From contig OZ025210.1 in assembly GCA_964019055.1 (NCBI GenBank), positions 8,513,547 through 8,577,546 on the forward strand: 64,000 nucleotides of DNA, written 5' to 3'. This DNA comes from Anthopleura xanthogrammica (taxonomy: Eukaryota > Cnidaria > Anthozoa > Actiniaria > Actiniidae). Shown piece after piece: positions 24,446 to 37,240 of the stretch (its first letter is position 1; the number at the start of each line of letters is the position of its first letter). The notes beneath the pieces were generated by a model. It was not told the origin of the DNA. It saw nothing but the letters and a program-made list of their open reading frames with translations, and made no database searches. Position numbers and translations under genes: made by a program.

Positions 24446-25800
24446 CCATTTTTTTTCGCCAAAAAGTCGTCTTTTTATCTCATGGGGGTGTTATCAGGAG
24501 CAAAAAAGTGGTTTTCTCAGCAACAAAGTCATCCCGTCGGCGAAAAACGTCGTTTTGAGAGCCAGAATGGCCTTTTTCAGTTTTTGGGGCAAAAAGTTTT
24601 TTCCCCCCAGAAAACACTGTTTTTGTCACCCCAAATGTGCTTTCCTCGCCCAAAAGGTGCGTTTAGCAGTGAAAACGGCGTGTTTAGAGCAAAAGAAAAT
24701 TATCAGCAAATTTCAAATTTTCTCAGCAAAAAGCACCTTTTTTGACCAAAAAGCACCATTTGTCAGCCAAAACCCCATTTTTTTTCGCCAAAAAGTCGTC
24801 TTTTTATCTCATGGGGGTGTTATCAGGAGCAAAAAAGTGGTTTTCTCAGCAACAAAGTCATCCCGTCGGCGAAAAACGTCGTTTTGAGAGCCAGAATGGC
24901 CTTTTTCAGTTTTTGGAGCAAAAAGTTTTTTTCCCCCAGAAAACACTGTTTTTGTCACCCCAAATGTGCTTTCCTCGCCCAAAAGGTGCGTTTAGCAGTG
25001 AAAACGGCGTGTTTAGAGCAAAAGAAAATTCTCAGCAAATTTCAAATTTTCTCAGCAAAAAGCACCTTTTTTGACCAAAAAGCACCATTTGTCAGCCAAA
25101 ACCCCATTTTTTTTCGCCAAAAAGTCGTCTTTTTATCTCATGGGGGTGTTATCAGGAGCAAAAAAGTGGTTTTCTCAGCAACAAAGTCATCCCGTCGGCG
25201 AAAAACGTCGTTTTGAGAGCCAGAATGGCCTTTTTCAGTTTTTGGGGTAAAAAGTTTTTTCCCCCCAGAAAACACTGTTTTTGTCACCCCAAATGTGCTT
25301 TCCTCGCCCAAAAGGTGCGTTTAGCAGTGAAAACGGCGTGTTTAGAGCAAAAGAAAATTCTCAGCAAATTTCAAATTTTCTCAGCAAAAAGCACCTTTTT
25401 TGACCAAAAAGCACCATTTGTCAGCCAAAACCCCATTTTTTTTCGCCAAAAAGTCGTCTTTTTATCTCATGGGGGTGTTATCAGGAGCAAAAAAGTGGTT
25501 TTCTCAGCAACAAAGTCATCCCGTCGGCGAAAAACGTCGTTTTGAGAGCCAGAATGGCCTTTTTCAGTTTTTGGGGTAAAAAGTTTTTTCCCCCCAGAAA
25601 ACACTGTTTTTGTCACCCCAAATGTGCTTTCCTCGCCCAAAAGGTGCGTTTAGCAGTGAAAACGGCGTGTTTAGAGCAAAAGAAAATTCTCAGCAAATTT
25701 CAAATTTTCTCAGCAAAAAGCACCTTTTTTGACCAAAAAGCACCATTTGTCAGCCAAAACCCCAATTTTTTTCACCAAAAAGTCGTCTTTTTATCTCATG
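24446..25800. repeat. Local family A subfamily with an extra G (329-bp units)
   Basis: Four consecutive units carry five Gs in ctcatgggggtgtt (G runs at 24484, 24813, 25142 and 25471) where all other family A units seen have four. Spacing is 329 bp. The subfamily lies immediately to the right of the assembly gap and is absent to its left, so its left edge is hidden in the gap. Two of the four also have ggggtaaaaag in place of ggggcaaaaag (near 25246 and 25575). Confidence 0.9.
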
Positions 25801-25976
25801 GGGTGTTATCAGGAGCAAAAAAGTGGTTTTCTCAGCAACAAAGTCATCCCTTCGGCGAAAAACGTCGTTTTGAGAGCCAGAATGGCCTTTTTCAGTTTTT
25901 GGGGCAAAAAGTTTTTTCCCCCCAGAAAACACTGTTTTTGTCACCCCAAATGTGCTTTCCTCGCCCAAAAGGTGCG

Positions 25977-26304
25977 TTTAGCAGTGAAAACGGCGTGTTT
26001 AGAGCAAAAGAAAATTCTCAGCAAATTTCAAATTTTCTCAGCAAAAAGCACCTTTTTTGACCAAAAAGCACCATTTGTCAGCCAAAACCCCATTTTTTTT
26101 CGCCAAAAAGTCGTCTTTTTATCTCATGGGGTGTTATCAGGAGCAAAAAAGTGGTTTTCTCAGCAACAAAGTCATCCCGTCGGCGAAAAACGTCGTTTTG
26201 AGAGCCAGAATGGCCTTTTTCAGTTTTTGGGGCAAAAAGTTTTTTCCCCCCAGAAAACACTGTTTTTGTCACCCCAAATGTGCTTTCCTCGCCCAAAAGG
26301 TGCG
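25977..26304. repeat. Representative family A monomer (328 bp, 16 subunits)
   Basis: This copy matches the family A consensus and is given as the reference unit, phased to begin at tttagcagtg. It divides into 16 consecutive segments of 21, 17, 18, 20, 21, 19, 23, 21, 18, 20, 21, 20, 24, 23, 21 and 21 bp, which sum to 328 (mean 20.5). Most segments begin with three to eight Ts, contain a short C/G-rich spacer, then three to six As, then a second C/G-rich spacer. Neighbouring segments share recognisable cores such as ctcagcaaa (three copies in the unit) and caaaaagcacc (two copies, 20 bp apart). The monomer therefore probably arose from a shorter repeat of about 20-21 bp. Segment 14 is the T6C6 tract, the most variable site between copies. 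A CpG-rich patch with five CpGs in 20 bp lies in segment 11. Confidence 0.9.
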
Positions 26305-29300
26305 TTTAGCAGTGAAAACGGCGTGTTTAGAGCAAAAGAAAATTCTCAGCAAATTTCAAATTTTCTCAGCAAAAAGCACCTTTTTTGACCAAAAAGCACC
26401 ATTTGTCAGCCAAAACCCCATTTTTTTTCGCCAAAAAGTCGTCTTTTTATCTCATGGGGTGTTATCAGGAGCAAAAAAGTGGTTTTCTCAGCAACAAAGT
26501 CATCCCGTCGGCGAAAAACGTCGTTTTGAGAGCCAGAATGGCCTTTTTCAGTTTTTGGGGCAAAAAGTTTTTCCCCCCCAGAAAACACTGTTTTTGTCAC
26601 CCCAAATGTGCTTTCCTCGCCCAAAAGGTGCGTTTAGCAGTGAAAACGGCGTGTTTAGAGCAAAAGAAAATTCTCAGCAAATTTCAAATTTTCTCAGCAA
26701 AAAGCACCTTTTTTGACCAAAAAGCACCATTTGTCAGCCAAAACCCCATTTTTTTTCGCCAAAAAGTCGTCTTTTTATCTCATGGGGTGTTATCAGGAGC
26801 AAAAAAGTGGTTTTCTCAGCAACAAAGTCATCCCGTCGGCGAAAAACGTCGTTTTGAGAGCCAGAATGGCCTTTTTCAGTTTTTGGGGCAAAAAGTTTTT
26901 TCCCCCCAGAAAACACTGTTTTTGTCACCCCAAATGTGCTTTCCTCGCCCAAAAGGTGCGTTTAGCAGTGAAAACGGCGTGTTTAGAGCAAAAGAAAATT
27001 CTCAGCAAATTTCAAATTTTCTCAGCAAAAAGCACCTTTTTTGACCAAAAAGCACCATTTGTCAGCCAAAACCCCATTTTTTTTCGCCAAAAAGTCGTCT
27101 TTTTATCTCATGGGGTGTTATCAGGAGCAAAAAAGTGGTTTTCTCAGCAACAAAGTCATCCCGTCGGCGAAAAACGTCGTTTTGAGAGCCAGAATGGCCT
27201 TTTTCAGTTTTTGGGGCAAAAAGTTTTTCCCCCCCAGAAAACACTGTTTTTGTCACCCCAAATGTGCTTTCCTCGCCCAAAAGGTGCGTTTAGCAGTGAA
27301 AACGGCGTGTTTAGAGCAAAAGAAAATTCTCAGCAAATTTCAAATTTTCTCAGCAAAAAGCACCTTTTTTGACCAAAAAGCACCATTTGTCAGCCAAAAC
27401 CCCATTTTTGTTCGCCAAAAAGTCGTCTTTTTATCTCATGGGGTGTTATCAGGAGCAAAAAAGTGGTTTTCTCAGCAACAAAGTCATCCCGTCGGCGAAA
27501 AACGTCGTTTTGAGAGCCAGAATGGCCTTTTTCAGTTTTTGGGGCAAAAAGTTTTTTCCCCCCAGAAAACACTGTTTTTGTCACCCCAAATGTGCTTTCC
27601 TCGCCCAAAAGGTGCGTTTAGCAGTGAAAACGGCGTGTTTAGAGCAAAAGAAAATTCTCAGCAAATTTCAAAGTTTCTCAGCAAAAAGCACCTTTTTTGA
27701 CCAAAAAGCACCATTTGTCAGCCAAAACCCCATTTTTTTTCGCCAAAAAGTCGTCTTTTTATCTCATGGGGTGTTATCAGGAGCAAAAAAGTGGTTTTCT
27801 CAGCAACAAAGTCATCCCGTCGGCGAAAAACGTCGTTTTGAGAGCCAGAATGGCCTTTTTCAGTTTTTGGGGCAAAAAGTTTTTTTCCCCCAGAAAACAC
27901 TGTTTTTGTCACCCCAAATGTGCTTTCCTCGCCCAAGAGGTGCGTTTAGCAGTGAAAACGGCGTGTTTAGAGCAAAAGAAAATTCTCAGCAAATTTCAAA
28001 TTTTCTCAGCAAAAAGCACCTTTTTTGACCAAAAAGCACCATTTGTCAGCCAAAACCCCATTTTTTTTCGCCAAAAAGTCGTCTTTTTATCTCATGGGGT
28101 GTTATCAGGAGCAAAAAAGTGGTTTTCTCAGCAACAAAGTCATCCCGTCAGCGAAAAACGTCGTTTTGAGAGCCAGAATGGCCTTTTTCAGTTTTTGGGG
28201 CAAAAAGTTTTTTTTCCCCAGAAAACACTGTTTTTGTTACCCCAAATGTGCTTTCCTCGCCCAAAAGGTGCGTTTAGCAGTGAAAACGGCGTGTTTAGAG
28301 CAAAAGAAAATTCTCAGCAAATTTCAAATTTTCTCAGCAAAAAGCACCTTTTTTGACCAAAAAGCACCATTTGTCAGCCAAAACCCCATTTTTTTTCGCC
28401 AAAAAGTCGTCTTTTTATCTCATGGGGTGTTATCAGGAGCAAAAAAGTGGTTTTCTCAGCAACAAAGTCATCCCGTCGGCGAAAAACGTCGTTTTGAGAG
28501 CCAGAATGGCCTTTTTCAGTTTTTGGGGCAAAAAGTTTTTTTCCCCCAGAAAACACTGTTTTTGTCACCCCAAATGTGCTTTCCTCGCCCAAGAGGTGCG
28601 TTTAGCAGTGAAAACGGCGTGTTTAGAGCAAAAGAAAATTCTCAGCAAATTTCAAATTTTCTCAGCAAAAAGCACCTTTTTTGACCAAAAAGCACCATTT
28701 GTCAGCCAAAACCCCATTTTTTTTCGCCAAAAAGTCGTCTTTTTATCTCATGGGGTGTTATCAGGAGCAAAAAAGTGGTTTTCTCAGCAACAAAGTCATC
28801 CCGTCGGCGAAAAACGTCGTTTTGAGAGCCAGAATGGCCTTTTTCAGTTTTTGGGGCAAAAAGTTTTTTTCCCCCAGAAAACACTGTTTTTGTCACCCCA
28901 AATGTGCTTTCCTCGCCCAAGAGGTGCGTTTAGCAGTGAAAACGGCGTGTTTAGAGCAAAAGAAAATTCTCAGCAAATTTCAAATTTTCTCAGCAAAAAG
29001 CACCTTTTTTGACCAAAAAGCACCATTTGTCAGCCAAAACCCCATTTTTTTTCGCCAAAAAGTCGTCTTTTTATCTCATGGGGTGTTATCAGGAGCAAAA
29101 AAGTGGTTTTCTCAGCAACAAAGTCATCCTGTCGGCGAAAAACGTCGTTTTGAGAGCCAGAATGGCCTTTTTCAGTTTTTGGGGCAAAAAGTTTTTTCCC
29201 CCCAGAAAACACTGTTTTTGTCACCCCAAATGTGCTTTCCTCGCCCAAGAGGTGCGTTTAGCAGTGAAAACGGCGTGTTTAGAGCAAAAGAAAATTCTCA

Positions 29301-31959
29301 GCAAATTTCAAATTTTCTCAGCAAAAAGCACCTTTTTTGACCAAAAAGCACCATTTGTCAGCCAAAACCCCATTTTTTTTCGCCAAAAAGTCGTCTTTTT
29401 ATCTCATGGGGTGTTATCAGGAGCAAAAAAGTGGTTTTCTCAGCAACAAAGTCATCCCGTCGGCGAAAAACGTCGTTTTGAGAGCCAGAATGGCCTTTTT
29501 CAGTTTTTGGGGCAAAAAGTTTTTTCCCCCCAGAAAACACTGTTTTTGTCACCCCAAATGTGCTTTCCTCGCCCAAAAGGTGCGTTTAGCAGTGAAAACG
29601 GCGTGTTTAGAGCAAAAGAAAATTCTCAGCAAATTTCAAATTTTCTCAGCAAAAAGCACCTTTTTTGACCAAAAAGCACCATTTGTCAGCCAAAACCCCA
29701 TTTTTTTTCGCCAAAAACTCGTCTTTTTATCTCATGGGGTGTTATCAGGAGCAAAAAAGTGGTTTTCTCAGCAACAAAGTCATCCCGTCGGCGAAAAACG
29801 TCGTTTTGAGAGCCAGAATGGCCTTTTTCAGTTTTTGGGGCAAAAAGTTTTTTCCCCCCAGAAAACACTGTTTTTGTCACCCCAAATGTGCTTTCCTCGC
29901 CCAAAAGGTGCGTTTAGCAGTGAAAACGGCGTGTTTAGAGCAAAAGAAAATTCTCAGCAAATTTCAAATTTTCTCAGCAAAAAGCACCTTTTTTGACCAA
30001 AAAGCACCATTTGTCAGCCAAAACCCCATTTTTTTTCGCCAAAAAGTCGTCTTTTTATCTCATGGGGTGTTATCAGGAGCAAAAAAGTGGTTTTCTCAGC
30101 AACAAAGTCATCCCGTCGGCGAAAAACGTCGTTTTGAGAGCCAGAATGGCCTTTTTCAGTTTTTGGGGCAAAAAGTTTTTTCCCCCCAGAAAACACTGTT
30201 TTTGTCACCCCAAATGTGCTTTCCTCGCCCAAAAGGTGCGTTTAGCAGTGAAAACGGCGTGTTTAGAGCAAAAGAAAATTCTCAGCAAATTTCAAATTTT
30301 CTCAGCAAAAAGCACCTTTTTTGACCAAAAAGCACCATTTGTCAGCCAAAACCCCATTTTTTTTCGCCAAAAAGTCGTCTTTTTATCTCATGGGGTGTTA
30401 TCAGGAGCAAAAAAGTGGTTTTCTCAGCAACAAAGTCATCCCGTCGGCGAAAAACGTCGTTTTGAGAGCCAGAATGGCCTTTTTCAGTTTTTGGGGCAAA
30501 AAGTTTTTTCCCCCCAGAAAACACTGTTTTTGTCACCCCAAATGTGCTTTCCTCGCCCAAAAGGTGCGTTTAGCAGTGAAAACGGCGTGTTTAGAGCAAA
30601 AGAAAATTCTCAGCAAATTTCAAATTTTCTCAGCAAAAAGCACCTTTTTTGACCAAAAAGCACCATTTGTCAGCCAAAACCCCATTTTTTTTCGCCAAAA
30701 AGTCGTCTTTTTATCTCATGGGGTGTTATCAGGAGCAAAAAAGTGGTTTTCTCAGCAACAAAGTCATCCCGTCGGCGAAAAACATCGTTTTGAGAGCCAG
30801 AATGGCCTTTTTCAGTTTTTGGGGCAAAAAGTTTTTTCCCCCCAGAAAACACTGTTTTTGTCACCCCAAATGTGCTTTCCTCGCCCAAAAGGTGCGTTTA
30901 GCAGTGAAAACGGCGTGTTTAGAGCAAAAGAAAATTCTCAGCAAATTTCAAATTTTCTCAGCAAAAAGCACCTTTTTTGACCAAAAAGCACCATTTGTCA
31001 GCCAAAACCCCATTTTTTTTCGCCAAAAAGTCGTCTTTTTATCTCATGGGGTGTTATCAGGAGCAAAAAAGTGGTTTTCTCAGCAACAAAGTCATCCCGT
31101 CGGCGAAAAACGTCGTTTTGAGAGCCAGAATGGCCTTTTTCAGTTTTTGGGGCAAAAAGTTTTTTTCCCCCAGAAAACACTGTTTTTGTCACCCCAAATG
31201 TGCTTTCCTCGCCCAAAAGGTGCGTTTAGCAGTGAAAACGGCGTGTTTAGAGCAAAAGAAAATTCTCAGCAAATTTCAAATTTTCTCAGCAAAAAGCACC
31301 TTTTTTGACCAAAAAGCACCATTTGTCAGCCAAAACCCCATTTTTTTTCGCCAAAAAGTCGTCTTTTTATCTCATGGGGTGTTATCAGGAGCAAAAAAGT
31401 GGTTTTCTCAGCAACAAAGTCATCCCGTCGGCGAAAAACGTCGTTTTGAGAGCCAGAATGGCCTTTTTCAGTTTTTGGGGCAAAAAGTTTTTTCCCCCCA
31501 GAAAACACTGTTTTTGTCACCCCAAATGTGCTTTCCTCGCCCAAAAGGTGCGTTTAGCAGTGAAAACGGCGTGTTTAGAGCAAAAGAAAATTCTCAGCAA
31601 ATTTCAAATTTTCTCAGCAAAAAGCACCTTTTTTGACCAAAAAGCACCATTTGTCAGCCAAAACCCCATTTTTTTTCGCCAAAAAGTCGTCTTTTTATCT
31701 CATGGGGTGTTATCAGGAGCAAAAAAGTGGTTTTCTCAGCAACAAAGTCATCCCGTCGGCGAAAAACGTCGTTTTGAGAGCCAGAATGGCCTTTTTCAGT
31801 TTTTGGGGCAAAAAGTTTTTTTCCCCCAGAAAACACTGTTTTTGTCACCCCAAATGTGCTTTCCTCGCCCAAGAGGTGCGTTTAGCAGTGAAAACGGCGT
31901 GTTTAGAGCAAAAGAAAATTCTCAGCAAATTTCAAATTTTCTCAGCAAAAAGCACCTTT

Positions 31960-33930
31960 TTTGACCAAAAAGCACCATTTGTCAGCCAAAACCCCATTTT
32001 TTTTCGCCAAAAAGTCGTCTTTTTATCTCATGGGGTGTTATCAGGAGCAAAAAAGTGGTTTTCTCAGCAACAAAGTCATCCCGTCGGCGAAAAACGTCGT
32101 TTTGAGAGCCAGAATGGCCTTTTTCAGTTTTTGGGGCAAAAAGTTTTTTCCCCCCAGAAAACACTGTTTTTGTCACCCCAAATGTGCTTTCCTCGCCCAA
32201 AAGGTGCGTTTAGTAGTGAAAACGGCGTGTTTAGAGTAAAAGAAAATTCTCAGCAAATTTCAAATTTTCTCAGGAAAAAGCACCTTTTTTGACCAAAAAG
32301 CACCATTTGTCAGCCAAAACCCCATTTTTTTTCGCCAAAAAGTCGTCTTTTTATCTCATGGGGTGTTATCAGGAGCAAAAAAGTGGTTTTCTCAGCAACA
32401 AAGTCATCCCGTCGGCGAAAAACGTCGTTTTGAGAGCCAGAATGGCCTTTTTCAGTTTTTGGGGCAAAAAGTTTTTTTCCCCCAGAAAACACTGTTTTTG
32501 TCACCCCAAATGTGCTTTCCTCGCCCAAGAGGTGCGTTTAGCAGTGAAAACGGCGTGTTTAGAGCAAAAGAAAATTCTCAGCAAATTTCAAATTTTCTCA
32601 GCAAAAAGCACCTTTTTTGACCAAAAAGCACCATTTGTCAGCCAAAACCCCATTTTTTTTCGCCAAAAAGTCGTCTTTTTATCTCATGGGGTGTTATCAG
32701 GAGCAAAAAAGTGGTTTTCTCAGCAACAAAGTCATCCCGTCGGCGAAAAACGTCGTTTTGAGAGCCAGAATGGCCTTTTTCAGTTTTTGGGGCAAAAAGT
32801 TTTTTCCCCCCAGAAAACACTGTTTTTGTCACCCCAAATGTGCTTTCCTCGCCCAAAAGGTGCGTTTAGTAGTGAAAACGGCGTGTTTAGAGTAAAAGAA
32901 AATTCTCAGCAAATTTCAAATTTTCTCAGGAAAAAGCACCTTTTTTGACCAAAAAGCACCATTTGTCAGCCAAAACCCCATTTTTTTTCGCCAAAAAGTC
33001 GTCTTTTGATCTCATGGGGTGTTATCAGGAGCAAAAAAGTGGTTTTCTCAGCAACAAAGTCATCCCGTCGGCGAAAAACGTCGTTTTGAGAGCCAGAATG
33101 GCCTTTTTCAGTTTTTGGGGCAAAAAGTTTTTTCCCCCCAGAAAACACTGTTTTTGTCACCCCAAATGTGCTTTCCTCGCCCAAAAGGTGCGTTTAGCAG
33201 TGAAAACGGCGTGTTTAGAGCAAAAGAAAATTCTCAGCAAATTTCAAATTTTCTCAGGAAAAAGCACCTTTTTTGACCAAAAAGCACCATTTGTCAGCCA
33301 AAACCCCATTTTTTTTCGCCAAAAAGTCGTCTTTTTATCTCATGGGGTGTTATCAGGAGCAAAAAAGTGGTTTTCTCAGCAACAAAGTCATCCCGTCGGC
33401 GAAAAACGTCGTTTTGAGAGCCAGAATGGCCTTTTTCAGTTTTTGGGGCAAAAAGTTTTTTTCCCCCAGAAAACACTGTTTTTGTCACCCCAAATGTGCT
33501 TTCCTCGCCCAAAAGGTGCGTTTAGTAGTGAAAACGGCGTGTTTAGAGTAAAAGAAAATTCTCAGCAAATTTCAAATTTTCTCAGCAAAAAGCACCTTTT
33601 TTGACCAAAAAGCACCATTTGTCAGCCAAAACCCCATTTTTTTTCGCCAAAAAGTCGTCTTTTTATCTCATGGGGTGTTATCAGGAGCAAAAAAGTGGTT
33701 TTCTCAGCAACAAAGTCATCCCGTCGGCGAAAAACGTCGTTTTGAGAGCCAGAATGGCCTTTTTCAGTTTTTGGGGCAAAAAGTTTTTTTCCCCCAGAAA
33801 ACACTGTTTTTGTCACCCCAAATGTGCTTTCCTCGCCCAAAAGGTGCGTTTAGTAGTGAAAACGGCGTGTTTAGAGTAAAAGAAAATTCTCAGCAAATTT
33901 CAAATTTTCTCAGCAAAAAGCACCTTTTTT
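31960..33930. repeat. Dimeric higher-order repeat of family A (656 bp period)
   Basis: Units with the linked variants tttagtagtg and agagtaaaag begin their marker at 32211, 32867, 33523 and 33851. The spacings are 656, 656 and 328 bp. Some are followed by ctcaggaaaaagcacc (near 32271, 32927 and 33255). Two-unit blocks have been duplicated, with the last step a single unit. The markers are read directly from the sequence. Confidence 0.8.
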
Positions 33931-35799
33931 GACCAAAAAGCACCATTTGTCAGCCAAAACCCCATTTTTTTTCGCCAAAAAGTCGTCTTTTTATCTCATG
34001 GGGTGTTATCAGGAGCAAAAAAGTGGTTTTCTCAGCAACAAAGTCATCCCGTCGGCGAAAAACGTCGTTTTGAGAGCCAGAATGGCCTTTTTCAGTTTTT
34101 GGGGCAAAAAGTTTTTTCCCCCCAGAAAACACTGTTTTTGTCACCCCAAATGTGCTTTCCTCGCCCAAAAGGTGCGTTTAGCAGTGAAAACGGCGTGTTT
34201 AGAGCAAAAGAAAATTCTCAGGAAATTTCAAATTTTCTCAGCAAAAAGCACCTTTTTTGACCAAAAAGCACCATTTGTCAGCCAAAACCCCATTTTTTTT
34301 CGCCAAAAAGTCGTCTTTTTATCTCATGGGGTGTTATCAGGAGCAAAAAAGTGGTTTTCTCAGCAACAAAGTCATCCCGTCGGCGAAAAACGTCGTTTTG
34401 AGAGCCAGAATGGCCTTTTTCAGTTTTTGGGGCAAAAAGTTTTTTCCCCCCAGAAAACACTGTTTTTGTCACCCCAAATGTGCTTTCCTCGCCCAAAAGG
34501 TGCGTTTAGCAGTGAAAACGGCGTGTTTAGAGCAAAAGAAAATTCTCAGCAAATTTCAAATTTTCTCAGCAAAAAGCACCTTTTTTGACCAAAAAGCACC
34601 ATTTGTCAGCCAAAACCCCATTTTTTTTCGCCAAAAAGTCGTCTTTTTATCTCATGGGGTGTTATCAGGAGCAAAAAAGTGGTTTTCTCAGCAACAAAGT
34701 CATCCCGTCGGCGAAAAACGTCGTTTTGAGAGCCAGAATGGCCTTTTTCAGTTTTTGGGGCAAAAAGTTTTTTCCCCCCAGAAAACACTGTTTTTGTCAC
34801 CCCAAATGTGCTTTCCTCGCCCAAAAGGTGCGTTTAGCAGTGAAAACGGCGTGTTTAGAGCAAAAGAAAATTCTCAGCAAATTTCAAATTTTCTCAGCAA
34901 AAAGCACCTTTTTTGACCAAAAAGCACCATTTGTCAGCCAAAACCCCATTTTTTTTCGCCAAAAAGTCGTCTTTTTATCTCATGGGGTGTTATCAGGAGC
35001 AAAAAAAGTGGTTTTCTCAGCAACAAAGTCATCCCGTCGGCGAAAAACGTCGTTTTGAGAGCCAGAATGGCCTTTTTCAGTTTTTGGGGCAAAAAGTTTT
35101 TTCCCCCCAGAAAACACTGTTTTTGTCACCCCAAATGTGCTTTCCTCGCCCAAAAGGTGCGTTTAGCAGTGAAAACGGCGTGTTTAGAGCAAAAGAAAAT
35201 TCTCAGCAAATTTCAAATTTTCTCAGCAAAAAGCACCTTTTTTGACCAAAAAGCACCATTTGTCAGCCAAAACCCCATTTTTTTTCGCCAAAAAGTCGTC
35301 TTTTTATCTCATGGGGTGTTATCAGGAGCAAAAAAAGTGGTTTTCTCAGCAACAAAGTCATCCCGTCGGCGAAAAACGTCGTTTTGAGAGCCAGAATGGC
35401 CTTTTTCAGTTTTTGGGGCAAAAAGTTTTTTCCCCCCAGAAAACACTGTTTTTGTCACCCCAAATGTGCTTTCCTCGCCCAAAAGGTGCGTTTAGCAGTG
35501 AAAACGGCGTGTTTAGAGCAAAAGAAAATTCTCAGCAAATTTCAAATTTTCTCAGCAAAAAGCACCTTTTTTGACCAAAAAGCACCATTTGTCAGCCAAA
35601 ACCCCATTTTTTTTGGCCAAAAAGTCGTCTTTTTATCTCATGGGGTGTTATCAGGAGCAAAAAAGTGGTTTTCTCAGCAACAAAGTCATCCCGTCGGCGA
35701 AAAACGTCGTTTTGAGAGCCAGAATGGCCTTTTTCAGTTTTTGGGGCAAAAAGTTTTTTCCCCCCAGAAAACACTGTTTTTGTCACCCCAAATGTGCTT

Positions 35800-37240
35800 T
35801 CCTCGCCCAAAAAGTGCGTTTAGCAGTGAAAACGGCGTGTTTAGAGCAAAAGAAAATTCTCAGCAAATTTCAAATTTTCTCAGCAAAAAGCACCTTTTTT
35901 GACCAAAAAGCACCATTTTTCAGCCAAAACCCCATTTTTTTTCGCCAAAAAGTCGTCTTTTTATCTCATGGGGTGTTATCAGGAGCAAAAAAGTGGTTTT
36001 CTCAGCAACAAAGTCATCCCGTCGGCGAAAAACGTCGTTTTGAGAGCCAGAATGGCCTTTTTCAGTTTTTGGGGCAAAAAGTTTTTTTCCCCCAGAAAAC
36101 ACTGTTTTTGTCACCCCAAATGTGCTTTCCTCGCCCAAAAGGTGCGTTTAGCAGTGAAAACGGCGTGTTTAGAGCAAAAGAAAATTCTCAGCAAATTTCA
36201 AATTTTCTCAGCAAAAAGCACCTTTTTTGACCAAAAAGCACCATTTGTCAGCCAAAACCCCATTTTTTTTCGCCAAAAAGTCGTCTTTTTATCTCATGGG
36301 GTGTTATCAGGAGCAAAAAAGTGGTTTTCTCAGCAACAAAGTCATCCCGTCGGCGAAAAACGTCGTTTTGAGAGCCAGAATGGCCTTTTTCAGTTTTTGG
36401 GGCAAAAAGTTTTTTCCCCCCAGAAAACACTGTTTTTGTCACCCCAAATGTGCTTTCCTCGCCCAAAAGGTGCGTTTAGCAGTGAAAACGGCGTGTTTAG
36501 AGCAAAAGAAAATTCTCAGCAAATTTCAAATTTTCTCAGCAAAAAGCACCTTTTTTGACCAAAAAGCACCATTTGTCAGCCAAAACCCAATTTTTTTTCG
36601 CCAAAAAGTCGTCTTTTTATCTCATGGGGTGTTATCAGGAGCAAAAAAGTGGTTTTCTCAGCAACAAAGTCATCCCGTCGGCGAAAAACGTCGTTTTGAG
36701 AGCCAGAATGGCCTTTTTCAGTTTTTGGGGCAAAAAGTTTTTTCCCCCCAGAAAACACTGTTTTTGTCACCCCAAATGTGCTTTCCTCGCCCAAAAGGTG
36801 CGTTTAGCAGTGAAAACGGCGTGTTTAGAGCAAAAGAAAATTCTCAGCAAATTTCAAATTTTCTCAGCAAAAAGCACCTTTTTTGACCAAAAAGCACCAT
36901 TTGTCAGCCAAAACCCCATTTTTTTTCGCCAAAAAGTCGTCTTTTTATCTCATGGGGTGTTATCAGGAGCAAAAAAGTGGTTTTCTCAGCAACAAAGTCA
37001 TCCCGTCGGCGAAAAACGTCGTTTTGAGAGCCAGAATGGCCTTTTTCAGTTTTTGGGGCAAAAAGTTTTTTCCCCCCAGAAAACACTGTTTTTGTCACCC
37101 CAAATGTGCTTTCCTCGCCCAAAAAGTGCGTTTAGCAGTGAAAACGGCGTGTTTAGAGCAAAAGAAAATTCTCAGCAAATTTCAAATTTTCTCAGCAAAA
37201 AGCACCTTTTTTGACCAAAAAGCACCATTTTTCAGCCAAA
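35800..37240. repeat. Four-unit duplication in family A (1312 bp offset)
   Basis: Two linked private variants recur together exactly four units apart. One is cccaaaaagtgcg in place of cccaaaaggtgcg (35809 and 37121). The other is caccatttttcagcc in place of caccatttgtcagcc (near 35914 and 37226). A block of four units was therefore duplicated in tandem. Other variants of the intervening units were not all compared. Confidence 0.75.
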
